64,000 bases of DNA, from contig JADJAA010000002.1 of assembly GCA_016704485.1 (NCBI GenBank), positions 992,001 through 1,056,000 of the forward strand. Reading direction: 5' to 3'. Position numbers and translations under genes: made by a program. This document shows positions 34,720 through 43,671 of this stretch, piece by piece. The stretch comes from Flavobacteriales bacterium (GTDB lineage: Bacteria; Bacteroidota; Bacteroidia; Flavobacteriales_F; PHOS-HE28). The notes beneath the pieces were generated by a model. The model was not told the DNA's origin, did not search any database, and saw nothing but the letters and a program-made list of their open reading frames with translations. Within the stretch, counting starts at the first letter, position 1. The number at the start of each line of letters is the position of its first letter.

Positions 34720-34738
34720 CATTAAAAGTATTTTAATG
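34720..34738. promoter_or_regulatory. Candidate Rrf2/NsrR operator upstream of the repair gene
   Basis: CATTAAAAGTATTTTAATG is an 8+3+8 perfect dyad. It lies 48 bases before the ATG of the RIC gene on the minus strand. Size and AT-rich halves fit an NsrR/IscR-type site. I see no second copy in front of 33118, 35573 or 30688. Confidence 0.55.
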
Positions 34739-34820
34739 CTTTTATCCGGCACGAGGCAGAAGGACCGATCGACGACCTTCGATCAATACGCATTGAGGAG
34801 TCAAAAAAAGTGTGCTTCGG

Positions 34821-35573
34821 TCAGGCCTTCGATACCTTCACCTGCCACACCTCCGGCCCGGCTTGCAAGTACTCCCAAGTGAAGGGCAACTTGTTCTCCG
34901 CCTCGATCTGGTAATAGAGCGGCTTGGGGTCGTGGTCGTTGGTGAAGATAAAGGCCTCACCGGGCTTCAATTCAGCGAACGAATCGAAGACCATGTCATG
35001 GCGCTTCGCCGGGTGGAACGGGCGCACATCGAAGGTGTTCACCACCATGCTCGTTGCCTCCTCCGGGGGCTTCTTCCCTATCTCCTTGCGGATATGCACC
35101 ACGTACTCGCCGGGTTCCTTTTTGAGGTAGGTCCAGCTGAACTGTCCTTCGAAACTGTCGCAGAAAATGTTGTGGATCTCGGTGGGATCGGTGGCCGCGA
35201 TAAGCTCCATGATGTGCCCCTCCTCCATCATGCCGTAACGGTGGAAGACCACGTGCCGCAGGTCCGACGGATCCATTTTGCGCAGGTCCATCAGTGTGGA
35301 GATGTCCGTGAACTCACGTCCCACGGAGTCCTCTTGGCGCGTCACCATCACCTTCCAATCGCGACCGCCACGCTGTAGGTATTCCCAACCCACCACATCG
35401 CCGTGGATGGAACGGAACTCATAGTACAGTGGCAAAGGGTCGTGGTCGTTGATGAAGATGAAGCGCTCACCAACGGGCAGTTCCTTGAACAATTTCAACA
35501 GGGTACGGTGGCGGTCCATAGGCACCATTACGCGCACATCGAGTTCTTGGGGAAGATGGGCTGAGTCGGTCAT
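34821..35573 (-). CDS. Triple DUF2249 protein
   Basis: A 250-residue protein made of three DUF2249 domains and little else. The first (about 15-85) reads FINDHDPLPLYYEF and the third (about 175-245) TNDHDPKPLYYQIEAE, both canonical. The middle one (about 95-165) has lost the motif (AATDPTEIHNIF). It repeats the DUF2249 part of the RIC gene as a separate polypeptide, suggesting a partner or modular subunit. The start at 35573 (MTDSAHLPQEL) is chosen because the residues before it are not family-like. It is 148 bases upstream of the RIC gene, with the dyad in that gap. Confidence 0.9.
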   Translation of the reverse strand: MTDSAHLPQELDVRVMVPMDRHRTLLKLFKELPVGERFIFINDHDPLPLYYEFRSIHGDVVGWEYLQRGGRDWKVMVTRQEDSVGREFTDISTLMDLRKMDPSDLRHVVFHRYGMMEEGHIMELIAATDPTEIHNIFCDSFEGQFSWTYLKKEPGEYVVHIRKEIGKKPPEEATSMVVNTFDVRPFHPAKRHDMVFDSFAELKPGEAFIFTNDHDPKPLYYQIEAENKLPFTWEYLQAGPEVWQVKVSKA

Positions 35574-35819
35574 GTTCGCTTGCGGCAGTAGCTCGTTGCC
35601 GCCGGGCAAAGTACAAGTCGACGATGATCTATGGGCTGACGTTCATCAGCAGGCGGAGCGTGAACTAGAGCATATGGTCCGCCGCCATCAGTTGGCGTAT
35701 GGCCTCGGATCTTCGGATCAGAATGATTCCGGTCTGGTGATAATTGCTGGCAACAAAGCGTTGTGTTTTGTCCGCATGCGTGATGGAGCAGAGGCGGAAC
35801 AGATCTGCTTTCAGAAAGC

Positions 35820-36884
35820 CTACTGCTTGATGAACCAACACGCCTTCGGTTGCGGACCCATGGTGCGCGCGCAGTACGATCCTGCGGGTAGCGATGCGAT
35901 GTTGAGGTCAACGGTGCTACCGATCCGTTCTTGGGCAATGGCCATTGACTGGCCGAGCGCATTGAAGATCTGGGCAGAAGGGTCCGACTCATCCAGCCGG
36001 ATCGTTAACTGATCAGAGGCTGGGTTAGGCCATACCAAAAGTGTGTTCCGGTCTGGTGTATAGGTTACGGAACGCACCTCGGAAATGGCCTCCGTACCGT
36101 CATGATCGATCTGCTTCAAGCGGTAATAGGAAACGCCTTCCAAAGGTGATGGGTCCCGTGTGCCATAGGTATTCATCAGTTGGCCATCGCCTACTCCATC
36201 CACTTCAGAAACGGACTCCCACACTACGAGATCAGCACTTCGCTGCACTTCGAAACCGGCATTATTATGCTCACTTGCTGTTGCCCATTCGATAGCAACC
36301 CCGTTGGTCGCCGGCTTGGCATCAAAACGCACCAGTTCTATGGGGAGCGGACTGGACACGTAGACACTGAAGTTGTCGAACAACATGCCATACGATGTGG
36401 TGAAGTCGGGCTTGATGCGTAGCGCATGGCTCGTGGATGTTGCGGTGAAGAACAACCGTTCGCGTAGCATGTTCCACCCACCTGTACGGGTAACGACAGC
36501 ACTGAGCGCACCTGCAACAGATACCGTTACGGAAACTGTAGTGGGCGTGCTGGGACTGGCCCGGCGCGTTGCGTCAAATTCGAGGGCATAGACGGCACCC
36601 ACTATGAAACCGGTAATGGTCTGGCACAACAAGCGATCGTCTGCTGTAGAGCTTGCATTGGTATGCCCGTCCACCTCGGCTACTTTGTCCGATCCGGTGC
36701 CGCCATAAACACTGGCTGCGTTGACCTCCATATCGCAGGTCCATCCCGTAGTACCGCTTTCAAAGCCGGGGTTGGTAACGGTTTGTGCAAATACAACTCC
36801 ATGGCTGAACATAACAAAGCCTAGCAAAAGCCACGCAATGAAGGTGTCATGTAGGTACTTGAAGAGGATGGTCCGGAATTTCAC
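35820..36884 (-). CDS. T9SS-exported protein with a carbohydrate-binding-like domain
   Basis: A 354-residue protein with a signal peptide (LHDTFIAWLLLGFVMFSHG). Residues about 35-180 begin TVTNPGFESGTTGW, the start of CBM_4_9-type sandwich domains (N-P-G-F-E). A central stretch reads PIELVRFDAKPATNGVAIEW, the usual pre-tail FN3-like unit. The end is T9SS-type (LVWPNPASDQLTI, SLPAGSYCARTM). The C-terminus (KACWFIKQ) is slightly atypical. Ligand unknown. Confidence 0.85.
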   Translation of the reverse strand: MKFRTILFKYLHDTFIAWLLLGFVMFSHGVVFAQTVTNPGFESGTTGWTCDMEVNAASVYGGTGSDKVAEVDGHTNASSTADDRLLCQTITGFIVGAVYALEFDATRRASPSTPTTVSVTVSVAGALSAVVTRTGGWNMLRERLFFTATSTSHALRIKPDFTTSYGMLFDNFSVYVSSPLPIELVRFDAKPATNGVAIEWATASEHNNAGFEVQRSADLVVWESVSEVDGVGDGQLMNTYGTRDPSPLEGVSYYRLKQIDHDGTEAISEVRSVTYTPDRNTLLVWPNPASDQLTIRLDESDPSAQIFNALGQSMAIAQERIGSTVDLNIASLPAGSYCARTMGPQPKACWFIKQ

Positions 36885-37051
36885 GTTGCCTTCTACGGCA
36901 GGGCCAGATGAAGGTTCGGAGGAATCGAGGATTCCTTGATGGCCGCTCCTTAGTACTCCGATGACACGGAAGAGCCTATTTGATCGTTGACCGATCGATT
37001 TTCAAGCCGGATCCTGGGAGGGCATCACATTAAGGTGCATCTACTATTAAC

Positions 37052-37069
37052 TGACCATGACATTGGTCA
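37052..37069. promoter_or_regulatory. Dyad upstream of the haem-binding gene
   Basis: TGACCATGACATTGGTCA: six-base arms TGACCA/TGGTCA with a 6-base spacer, 51 bases before the ATG at 37121. It is a plausible operator; the regulator is not identified. Confidence 0.4.
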
Positions 37070-37120
37070 TTATCAGAAGCAACAACGCGCCATAACTTTA
37101 GTGGAATACAACCCGAAACC

Positions 37121-37594
37121 ATGATCAAGCGCGTCCTTTTAATTGCACTCGGTATTTTCTTGGTGGCCCAATTGGCCCAACCGGATCGGAGCGTTCCCGC
37201 TATCGATCCAGCACAGGACATGTTGACGGTTACCGGGGCTCCTGCGGAGATACAGCAGCTCGTGATCGGTGCGTGCTATGATTGCCATAGCTATAAGGTG
37301 AACTATCCGATGTGGGCCTACATCACACCCGTGAATTTCTGGGTACAGGACCATATCAACGAAGGGCGCGAAAAGGTGAACTACTCGCGCTGGGACCAAT
37401 TCGCAGGAAACCACGAGGCAGCGGAGAGTGGAGAAACCGTCGCAGAAGGTGAGATGCCGCCGAACAACTACGAAGTCATGCACGGCCATGCACAGTTGAC
37501 GGCTGCGCAGAAGGAGACACTCGTTGCTTGGTTCGATGCCAACATACGGGGCGGCAAAAAATCCAGTTCACACAAGGAGAAAGAGAAGGACTGA
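37121..37594 (+). CDS. Haem-binding domain protein (CxxCH)
   Basis: A 157-residue periplasmic or membrane-anchored protein. An N-terminal hydrophobic helix (RVLLIALGIFLVAQLAQ) is followed by a haem-binding domain with the covalent-haem motif CYDCHSYKVNYPMWAYITPV at about residues 52-71, then EGEMPPNNYEVMHGHAQLT, the usual second block in which a Met or His may be the other axial ligand. The Lys/Glu tail is unstructured. A role as a small c-type cytochrome is likely; partner unknown. Confidence 0.88.
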   Translation: MIKRVLLIALGIFLVAQLAQPDRSVPAIDPAQDMLTVTGAPAEIQQLVIGACYDCHSYKVNYPMWAYITPVNFWVQDHINEGREKVNYSRWDQFAGNHEAAESGETVAEGEMPPNNYEVMHGHAQLTAAQKETLVAWFDANIRGGKKSSSHKEKEKD

Positions 37595-37693
37595 TAGTGT
37601 CAATTTAGAAATGGTCATGGGTTTCTCTGGATGCAATAGCAATCATCCAGCTAGCATAAAAAACGCTTACCATCCTTACTTCCCGAACGCAAA

Positions 37694-37717
37694 GAACCCC
37701 GGACAGCGCCGGGGTTC
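37694..37717. terminator. Bidirectional hairpin terminator
   Basis: GAACCCCGG-ACAGCG-CCGGGGTTC, a perfect 9-bp stem preceded by AAA and followed by a T-rich stretch. It separates the plus-strand haem-binding gene from the minus-strand lipoprotein pair. Confidence 0.75.
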
Positions 37718-37773
37718 GTTCTTCGTAAATTGTTGTTGATCAACGGCTAGAACCAGTTGATCGAAAGGAAACT

Positions 37774-38199
37774 TTAACGCGATACCAAGTGCAGTTCGAG
37801 ACCTCCTCCGTTGTCCTGCAGCCAAAGCTCGTCCTCTTTCAAGCGTAGTATCTCATACGTCCTATCGGCGGCGTCGTTCTCGAAATCCAAGCGCAGGTCT
37901 TCCTTGCTATCTTCAAAGGACCATGTTCCGGTGGTCTCAAATTCGAAACTTAGCGATCCCAAGCTGTAAAGTGCCGCCAAGGTGGCGTCACCATTACTCA
38001 GGAGCTGAAGTTCATATTGATCGAATGAGGAGGTAACATCATTGCCACCATTGGTCGCCTTATCAACGCGCCAAGTATTGGATATGCGTTCGGTCTTGGA
38101 TCGCAGGCTGAACATTGGGCCGTCATCGTATTTCTTGCAACTCGTGGCGAGCAAGGTCACCGTAAAGGCAAGAAGAAGTGTTGTGCGTGTATTGATCAT
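37774..38199 (-). CDS. Lipoprotein, tandem paralogue A
   Basis: A 141-residue lipoprotein: signal MINTRTTLLLAFTVTLLATSC with the lipid Cys at residue 21, then KKYDDGP, the short linker of many Bacteroidota lipoproteins. The mature domain (about 30-140) is an eight-strand-type lipocalin-like (DUF5004) sandwich, with NTWRVDKATNGGNDVT near the start and LKEDELWLQ near the end. It is about 60 percent identical by eye to its neighbour at 38237, in tandem. Ligand unknown. Confidence 0.82.
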   Translation of the reverse strand: MINTRTTLLLAFTVTLLATSCKKYDDGPMFSLRSKTERISNTWRVDKATNGGNDVTSSFDQYELQLLSNGDATLAALYSLGSLSFEFETTGTWSFEDSKEDLRLDFENDAADRTYEILRLKEDELWLQDNGGGLELHLVSR

Positions 38200-38236
38200 A
38201 ATGCAAGTTCTTATCTGTTAGTTTGAATAGATCGGG

Positions 38237-38668
38237 TCACTGTGATTTCAAGTGAAGTTCAAGGTCATCACCCACCTTATGCAACCAAAGTTGGCTTTCA
38301 GTAAGTCGACGGATCTGATAGGTACCATCCGCAGCATTGTCCTCGAAGTCAAGCACCAGCTCTTCATCGTCGTTCTGGAAAGCCCACGTACCATTGGTAT
38401 CATACGTAAAATCTGTACCGAATACGGTGTATGTTGCCAAGAGCGTAGCATCTCCACCGGTGGTAAGGGTGAGTACGTAATTGTCGAAATCCGCTGTCAC
38501 ATCATCACCATCAGCAGTAGCTTCCTCTATGACCCATGTATTGGCGACACGTTCGTTGCGTGGTGTAAGATTGATCAGTGGACCTTCATCGTACTTCTTA
38601 CAACCTGTAACGAAGATGGTGAGCAGAGCGGCTCCACATAGGAACCCGAGTGGTCTAAGTTGTTTCAT
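38237..38668 (-). CDS. Lipoprotein, tandem paralogue B
   Basis: A 143-residue lipoprotein (MKQLRPLGFLCGAALLTIFVTGC, then KKYDEGP) with the same fold as 37774: NTWVIEEATADGDDVT, ATYTVFGTDFTYDTNGTWAF, LTESQLWLH. It is 37 bases upstream of paralogue A in the same direction. The pair probably arose by recent tandem duplication. Confidence 0.82.
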   Translation of the reverse strand: MKQLRPLGFLCGAALLTIFVTGCKKYDEGPLINLTPRNERVANTWVIEEATADGDDVTADFDNYVLTLTTGGDATLLATYTVFGTDFTYDTNGTWAFQNDDEELVLDFEDNAADGTYQIRRLTESQLWLHKVGDDLELHLKSQ

Positions 38669-38825
38669 GATGCTGCTAGCATAGCAATCTTCACGCCACG
38701 GTCCAAATGGCCTTTAAACTTCCTAGTTCCCCCGTGATCATTGCGCATGGAACACTATCCATGAAGACCTTGCCCGTTGTTCGTTGGGGTATGAAAGGAA
38801 CAACTGGTGGCGATCATTCCACAAT

Positions 38826-39290
38826 TCAGCAAGCACCCACTAGTGCCTTCACAGGGTCGGAGACCGATGCTACACCAACAGATCGTTCTAGTGCATCGAA
38901 AATGGACGTCCAATTCAATTCCACTTCTACATACGCCATCTTTGTAAGATCGTTGTGCAGTGTGTGGGGTAAGTTGGTAGCGCGCGCAACTTCTAGCAGC
39001 TCTATCAGCACCAATTTCGCTCCGGTTAAGTATCTGATCCTGTAAAATGCACATACTCCAAAAGCTCCGGTTCGCGGACCTTCAGCACACGACCATATTC
39101 CTCGTAGGAATTGTTCTTCCACTTCCCGATCCTAACACTGCAACCCCTTCCCTTCCGATCTGTTTACGTGCGCGTTCTCATCATGAAGCGTGCTAGCTCA
39201 TCGGGTTCGATAAGGCATTCCATGCACGACCGATATCGAAACGGAAGATCGCGGTAACCTCTGCTCTATGAGTACTACCATCGGTATTGT
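38826..39290 (-). pseudogene. SRPBCC/AHSA1-like gene, multiply frameshifted
   Basis: Pieces of a START-type (SRPBCC, AHSA1-like) domain appear in shifting minus-strand frames. In order these are VTAIFRFDIGRAWNAL, then ALIEPDELARFMM, then GKWKNNSYEEYGRVLKVREP followed by ELLEYVHFTG, and finally VEVELNWTSIFDALERSV. The order and spacing match the family (Val-Trp-x-Ala-Leu...Glu-Leu; a Gly-x-Val central strand; Trp and Leu of the last helix). At least three frame changes and several stops intervene. The rest of the gap 38669-39463 shows no gene. Confidence 0.6.
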
Positions 39291-39463
39291 TTCAGATACT
39301 ATAAGACAACGATGGGTGCACAGTACCGCGACCCATTTTCCGCTCACGATACAACCTGCCTGAACTATCCATACGATCTTGAACCACGCAGCTGATGTAT
39401 ATCCTCATGGACTAATTCCGAGCTGCATTATTATTGCGGTCGGCTTTTTGTTGGTCTGTGACC

Positions 39464-39943
39464 ATGGACTATGCATACGAAAGAGAGCTCTGGATATTGC
39501 TTGATGTAGGCATTGCAGCACTGCTCGCGGGCGCAGTTGGCTTGGAACGCGAACTCGATAAGAAACCAGCTGGCCTACGCACCAATATGGTGATCGGTGC
39601 GGTTGCTGCACTATTCATACTACTGGGCAAGATCGTCATTACCATCTACGACACCAGCCTATCTGAAAATGTGGAGATCACCACTGATCCTGTACGTGTG
39701 TTCGAGGCTATTGTGGTCGGGGTCAGTTTCATCGGGGCCGGCACCATAATGCGATCCTCGAATGGAAATGGAGTGCAGAATTTGACCACAGCGGCTTCAC
39801 TTCTCCTAAGCGCAGGTATCGGCATCTCAGTAGCGCTTCATTTATATGTTCTTGCTGTTGGCGTGGCACTACTTGCATGGGTGATCAATCACTTCATGGG
39901 CATATTCGAGCGAAGAATGATCCATGATGAGATCGATAAATGA
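39464..39943 (+). CDS. MgtC/SapB family membrane protein
   Basis: A 159-residue inner-membrane protein. Family marks are AGAVGLERELDKKPAGLRTNM (positions about 23-43, with the Glu-Arg-Glu...Arg-Thr signature) and GVSFIGAGTIMRS (about 97-109). Four to five hydrophobic helices are visible. MgtC in pathogens affects magnesium and F-ATPase homeostasis; its role in free-living Bacteroidota is open. The ATG at 39464 gives the usual length. Confidence 0.9.
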   Translation: MDYAYERELWILLDVGIAALLAGAVGLERELDKKPAGLRTNMVIGAVAALFILLGKIVITIYDTSLSENVEITTDPVRVFEAIVVGVSFIGAGTIMRSSNGNGVQNLTTAASLLLSAGIGISVALHLYVLAVGVALLAWVINHFMGIFERRMIHDEIDK

Positions 39944-40165
39944 ACCCGAGCACATCTTTTGATCGTTCGTGAAATGCTAGCAACAAGATAATCCTCGACG
40001 AATTGGCTATTGGATGGACACCTTTAACCTGATCCCAGTTCCAGTGATGCAGCCATTAGCAGCTCAGTTGAATTGAAGACGACTTCCGACAGAAGAACCT
40101 AGATGGTCATTCGAATGATATAGCGATGCTATCCACCGTATCCTGTCGTGATCAGTACATCCTTT

Positions 40166-40336
40166 TTATGAGACGGGCCCGTCAAGCTTGAAGAAGTAAT
40201 AGATGGCGACTATCGCAACTGCGAACACTCCTATGCAAAGTAGCCAGAACGTTCTCGCACTCAGTTCTTTCCCCCGCCATCTGGGTCTTCCCCAGAGCCT
40301 ATCGGTATTTTTGGCTGCACGCTTGTTACTTTCCAT
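40166..40336 (-). CDS. Small single-helix membrane protein
   Basis: A 56-residue protein: basic N-terminus (MESNKRAAKNTDRLWGRPRW) then one hydrophobic helix (FWLLCIGVFAVAIVAIYYFF). Could be an accessory subunit or a spurious frame; no family recognised. The spacers 39944-40165 and 40379-40647 hold nothing else I can support. Confidence 0.4.
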   Translation of the reverse strand: MESNKRAAKNTDRLWGRPRWRGKELSARTFWLLCIGVFAVAIVAIYYFFKLDGPVS

Positions 40337-40647
40337 GGTGATGGTTGCGTGCAACAAGGATGCCGCGCTGAAGACCAATGAAAAGGGTCGTGTAACACTA
40401 CATTAAATAGGACCGTCCAGATACGCAGTATGTTATGACGGCATTCCACGCTGCTGCCCGTTGCTAAGCTTAATTCTTTATCCATGCCGTTTTCACAACA
40501 AAAGGGGAATGGATTGCCCCATCCGTGTCATCGCCACCTCACTCTTTGAATAAGGTGGACTAGTCGTAATAATGCATGCAAGCGAAGCTCAGCCTAAAAA
40601 ATAAGGTAAGCTTCAGCGTGAGAAGCCCCCAGGCACACCATTCGCTA

Positions 40648-41460
40648 ATGGAGGGCATGCGCCTTCTAGCCCCTACCCTTGTACTTGTCGCATTAATGGC
40701 GACCAGTTGCGTCAGCAAACGAAAGTATGTTTCGGCTACTGATACGGTAGATCGTTTGCGAGCCGATAGTACCGCTATGGCCGCTGAGGATCATGCTTTG
40801 CGCACTCAGCTTTATGGTCTGCAGGACTATGCCAAGCTTACGGCTGATGAATTGGAGCAACGCAAAAGCGAATTGAGCGCAACGCAAGCAGAGCTTAAGA
40901 CAAAAGCGCAACGCATGGATGAATTGGACCGTCGCCTGAATGCACAGAATGAAGCCATGGATCGTCTACGCAAAAAAGTGAGTGATGCATTGATCAACTT
41001 CAAAGCTGAGGACCTAAGCGTAACCCTGAAAGATGGTAAAGTATACGTGACCTTGAGCGAGCAATTGTTGTTCGCCAGCGGTAGTGCCAAGGTAGATCCC
41101 AAGGGCAAAGAAGCGTTGAGCAAACTCGCTGATGTTCTGCGAGCCAACTCGGATATCAGTGTAATGGTGGAAGGCCATACCGACACTATTCCCATACGAA
41201 CGAGCAACTTCAAGGATAATTGGGACCTGAGCACGGCCCGTGCAACAAGCATAGTACGGATGTTGACTGACACATATACTGTTCCAGCACAACGCGTGCA
41301 GGCTTCAGGACGAGGTGAGTACATGCCTATCGCCAGCAATGCAACAACTGAAGGCCGCGCAAAGAACCGCCGCACAGAGATCATACTCGTTCCGAAGCTT
41401 GACGAACTCTTTGAGATCGTGGGTTCCGGACCCGCATCCACCAAACCAAAAACACCTTGA
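40648..41460 (+). CDS. OmpA-family lipoprotein (peptidoglycan-associated)
   Basis: A 270-residue outer-membrane lipoprotein: signal MEGMRLLAPTLVLVALMATSC, a long coiled-coil with Leu/Glu/Lys heptads (RLRADSTAMAAEDHALRTQL, DELEQRKSELSATQAELKT), then a C-terminal OmpA domain. That domain has LLFASGSAKVDPKGKEAL and VMVEGHTDTIPI, with the Asp and Arg of the peptidoglycan-binding site (NRRTEIILVP). Homologues link the outer membrane to the cell wall. The next gene is a second OmpA lipoprotein 11 bases downstream. Confidence 0.9.
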   Translation: MEGMRLLAPTLVLVALMATSCVSKRKYVSATDTVDRLRADSTAMAAEDHALRTQLYGLQDYAKLTADELEQRKSELSATQAELKTKAQRMDELDRRLNAQNEAMDRLRKKVSDALINFKAEDLSVTLKDGKVYVTLSEQLLFASGSAKVDPKGKEALSKLADVLRANSDISVMVEGHTDTIPIRTSNFKDNWDLSTARATSIVRMLTDTYTVPAQRVQASGRGEYMPIASNATTEGRAKNRRTEIILVPKLDELFEIVGSGPASTKPKTP

Positions 41461-41471
41461 ACCAAACGAAC

Positions 41472-42152
41472 ATGAACATCCGCATAACAACTGGCGCATT
41501 AGCGCTTTGCATCGGTCTATTGACCATTATTCCAGCGTGTAATACATCCAAAGGTGTGAAAGGCGGGGCCATTGGTGCCGGTGCAGGTGCCGGGATCGGT
41601 GCGGTCATCGGGAATCAATTCCCTGGCCAGAATGGAACTGCTATCGGAGCCATCATCGGTGCCGCAGTTGGTGGCACCACAGGAGCGCTTATCGGTCGAC
41701 ATATGGATAAGCAGGCGGAGGAATTACAACGCGATCTTGAAGGCGCTACGGTAACGCGTGTCGGCGAAGGGATCAAGATCACCTTTGATAGCGGCTTATT
41801 GTTCGCTGTGGATCAAAGCGATCTTAGCAGTACTGCGAAATCAAACTTGGATGAGCTGGCAACCACGTTGAATAAATACGACGATACGGATATCCTTGTT
41901 GAAGGCCATACGGATGCGGATGGGAGTGATGATCACAACCAGGCACTATCCATTTGAAGGGCGCAGAGCGTAGGAAACTACCTGATGGGAAAAACAGTTA
42001 GTGTAGGCCGTTTGAGCACTAGCGGCTACGGTGAAACCCAACCCGTAGCAGAGAACACTACGGATGCAGGAAAAGCGGCGAACCGCCGTGTGGATATCGC
42101 CATCTTCGCGAACAAGCGAATGAAGAAGGCTGCTGAGAAAGGCGAGCTTTAG
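41472..42152 (+). pseudogene. OmpA-family lipoprotein with in-frame TGA
   Basis: A second OmpA lipoprotein: signal MNIRITTGALALCIGLLTIIPAC, a Gly-rich glycine-zipper membrane segment (GAIGAGAGAGIGAVIG, AIGAIIGAAVGGTTGALIG), then the OmpA domain (GLLFAVDQSDLSS, VEGHTDADGSDD). After HNQALSI the frame meets TGA at 41955-41957, but it continues open with the expected family sequence RAQSVGNYLMG, LSTSGYGETQPV and KAANRRVDIAIFANK, to a final TAG at 42150-42152. Only the stop codon interrupts a normal 226-residue protein. This is either a nonsense mutation, an assembly error, or readthrough; the family normally has a charged residue before RA. Confidence 0.85.
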
Positions 42153-42195
42153 TTCCGTGACCTTTTCTCCGAACTTCGATCTTCTTCGTATGCAA

Positions 42196-42229
42196 TGCAA
42201 CAGCCCCATGGAATTCTGGGGCTGTTGCA
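42196..42229. terminator. Strong hairpin terminator
   Basis: A 13-bp perfect stem, TGCAACAGCCCCA and its complement TGGGGCTGTTGCA, around an 8-base loop. It lies 43 bases after the OmpA stop, so it ends the two-gene OmpA unit. Confidence 0.75.
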
Positions 42230-42529
42230 TTCTGTGGTCCATCCAGCATCAACAAGTGGATCACGCATCTGTGAACTTCGCATTGAATGAACAAAAATAG
42301 GAATGGCACCGCCTTCTTCAGTGCCATGTTCAGCACCGAAGTTCCTTTACGGATGAAGCAAGAGGTCTACTGTTGATACGCCATCCGTGTTCTATCTTTC
42401 AACCGCGATCCGTAGAACAACGCTGGATCTTCTCTTACCAAGGACATGATCCGATCCACCTGACCAATAACTCCATTGCTTTTTATCATCTCGCTTCGAT
42501 CACTGCTGCGCGTTCGCGAACAGGGGATA

Positions 42530-43429
42530 ATGACATACCGCAGTGTTATTTTCTGTGTTGCCTTTGGTTCGTGCACCTATGCAGTCGCGCAAGCACGTAA
42601 TGAATTCCTCAAGGACACGCACACCTTGGCTTCGCGCTGGGAACTTGTGGACAGTGTGCGCAATGGCACCTTCGTTCTTACCTCCTACAAACCCGTGTTC
42701 GTGCTTCCTTTTAATTGGAGCAGTGCACCGAATGGGAGACCTTATCGCTCGGACCAGACCATACCTACGGATCCGGAGCCCATTGCGTTGAATGCGGTGG
42801 AGTGCAAGTTCCAATTCAGTTTCAAGACCAAGGTGGTGCAAGGCTTGTTCAAGAACAAGGGTGATATTTGGGTTTCGTACACGCAAAGCTCGCGCTGGCA
42901 AGTGTATAACAAGGACCTTAGCCGTCCGTTCCGCGATACGAATTTCGAGCCTGAAGTGATGGTGGTATTTCCGCTGAATATCCGACTCCTTGGTCTACGC
43001 GTGCGCATGCTTAGCGGCGGGCTGGATCACCAAAGCAATGGAAGCCCGGATCCGAACAGCCGTAGTTGGAATCGCGTCATTGGGCAAGTGGGACTGGAGC
43101 GCGGACGTTTTACCGTATTGCTGCGGCCTTGGTGGCGCTTTCCTGAAGGAAAGAATGATGATAATCCCGGAATAACCGGGCTGATAGGCAATGGCGAAAT
43201 GATCTTCATATACCAGCATCGCAGCCACGTTATTTCCGCGCAGGTCCGCAGCGCGTTCATAGATGCACCGTTCAAGGGAGGTTCATTGCAGGGCGACTGG
43301 TCCTTCACCATCAGCGGCCACCTGAAGGCGCACCTCCAAGTGTTCCACGGGAAGGGCGAGAACCTGTTGGACTATGACCACCGGCAGACCACCATTGGCT
43401 TGGGCGTTTCGCTCTTGGATTGGTTGTAA
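42530..43429 (+). CDS. pldA: Outer-membrane phospholipase A (OMPLA)
   Basis: A 299-residue outer-membrane enzyme that hydrolyses phospholipids in the outer leaflet when the membrane is disturbed. After a signal (MTYRSVIFCVAFGSCTYAVAQ) the barrel reads YKPVFVLPFNWSSAPN, QFSFKTKVVQGLF and VSYTQSSRWQVYN. The active-site segment is GLDHQSNGSPDPNSRSWNRV, carrying the His (HQS), the Ser two residues later and the Asn (SWNRV) that correspond to the known OMPLA catalytic triad. It ends LGVSLLDWL. The ATG at 42530 is preferred; no lesion is visible. Confidence 0.94.
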   Translation: MTYRSVIFCVAFGSCTYAVAQARNEFLKDTHTLASRWELVDSVRNGTFVLTSYKPVFVLPFNWSSAPNGRPYRSDQTIPTDPEPIALNAVECKFQFSFKTKVVQGLFKNKGDIWVSYTQSSRWQVYNKDLSRPFRDTNFEPEVMVVFPLNIRLLGLRVRMLSGGLDHQSNGSPDPNSRSWNRVIGQVGLERGRFTVLLRPWWRFPEGKNDDNPGITGLIGNGEMIFIYQHRSHVISAQVRSAFIDAPFKGGSLQGDWSFTISGHLKAHLQVFHGKGENLLDYDHRQTTIGLGVSLLDWL

Positions 43430-43671
43430 AGTCTAGGTCCAAAGATCTCCCACCTGCATAGCTGCAAATCGCAACTAGCATCCTGTTCTATCCGTTGCAT
43501 ACACTGCAAAAGGATCGGGCAGTTGGCAAAATCGGCAACGATCACCCCGTTGGTTCATAGGACTTCTTCGTGGTTCTGGGCGTTCGAAGATCGGCACGGT
43601 TTTGCCGGCTAAAATGAAAAAGCTGGGTCGTTATTGATCCGTGTGCTATCTATCATTAAACCACCAAACAG

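Noticed and set aside
35449..36012. Plus-strand 187-codon frame between the DUF2249 and T9SS genes
   Set aside because: Overlaps both minus-strand genes; no motif or start signal.
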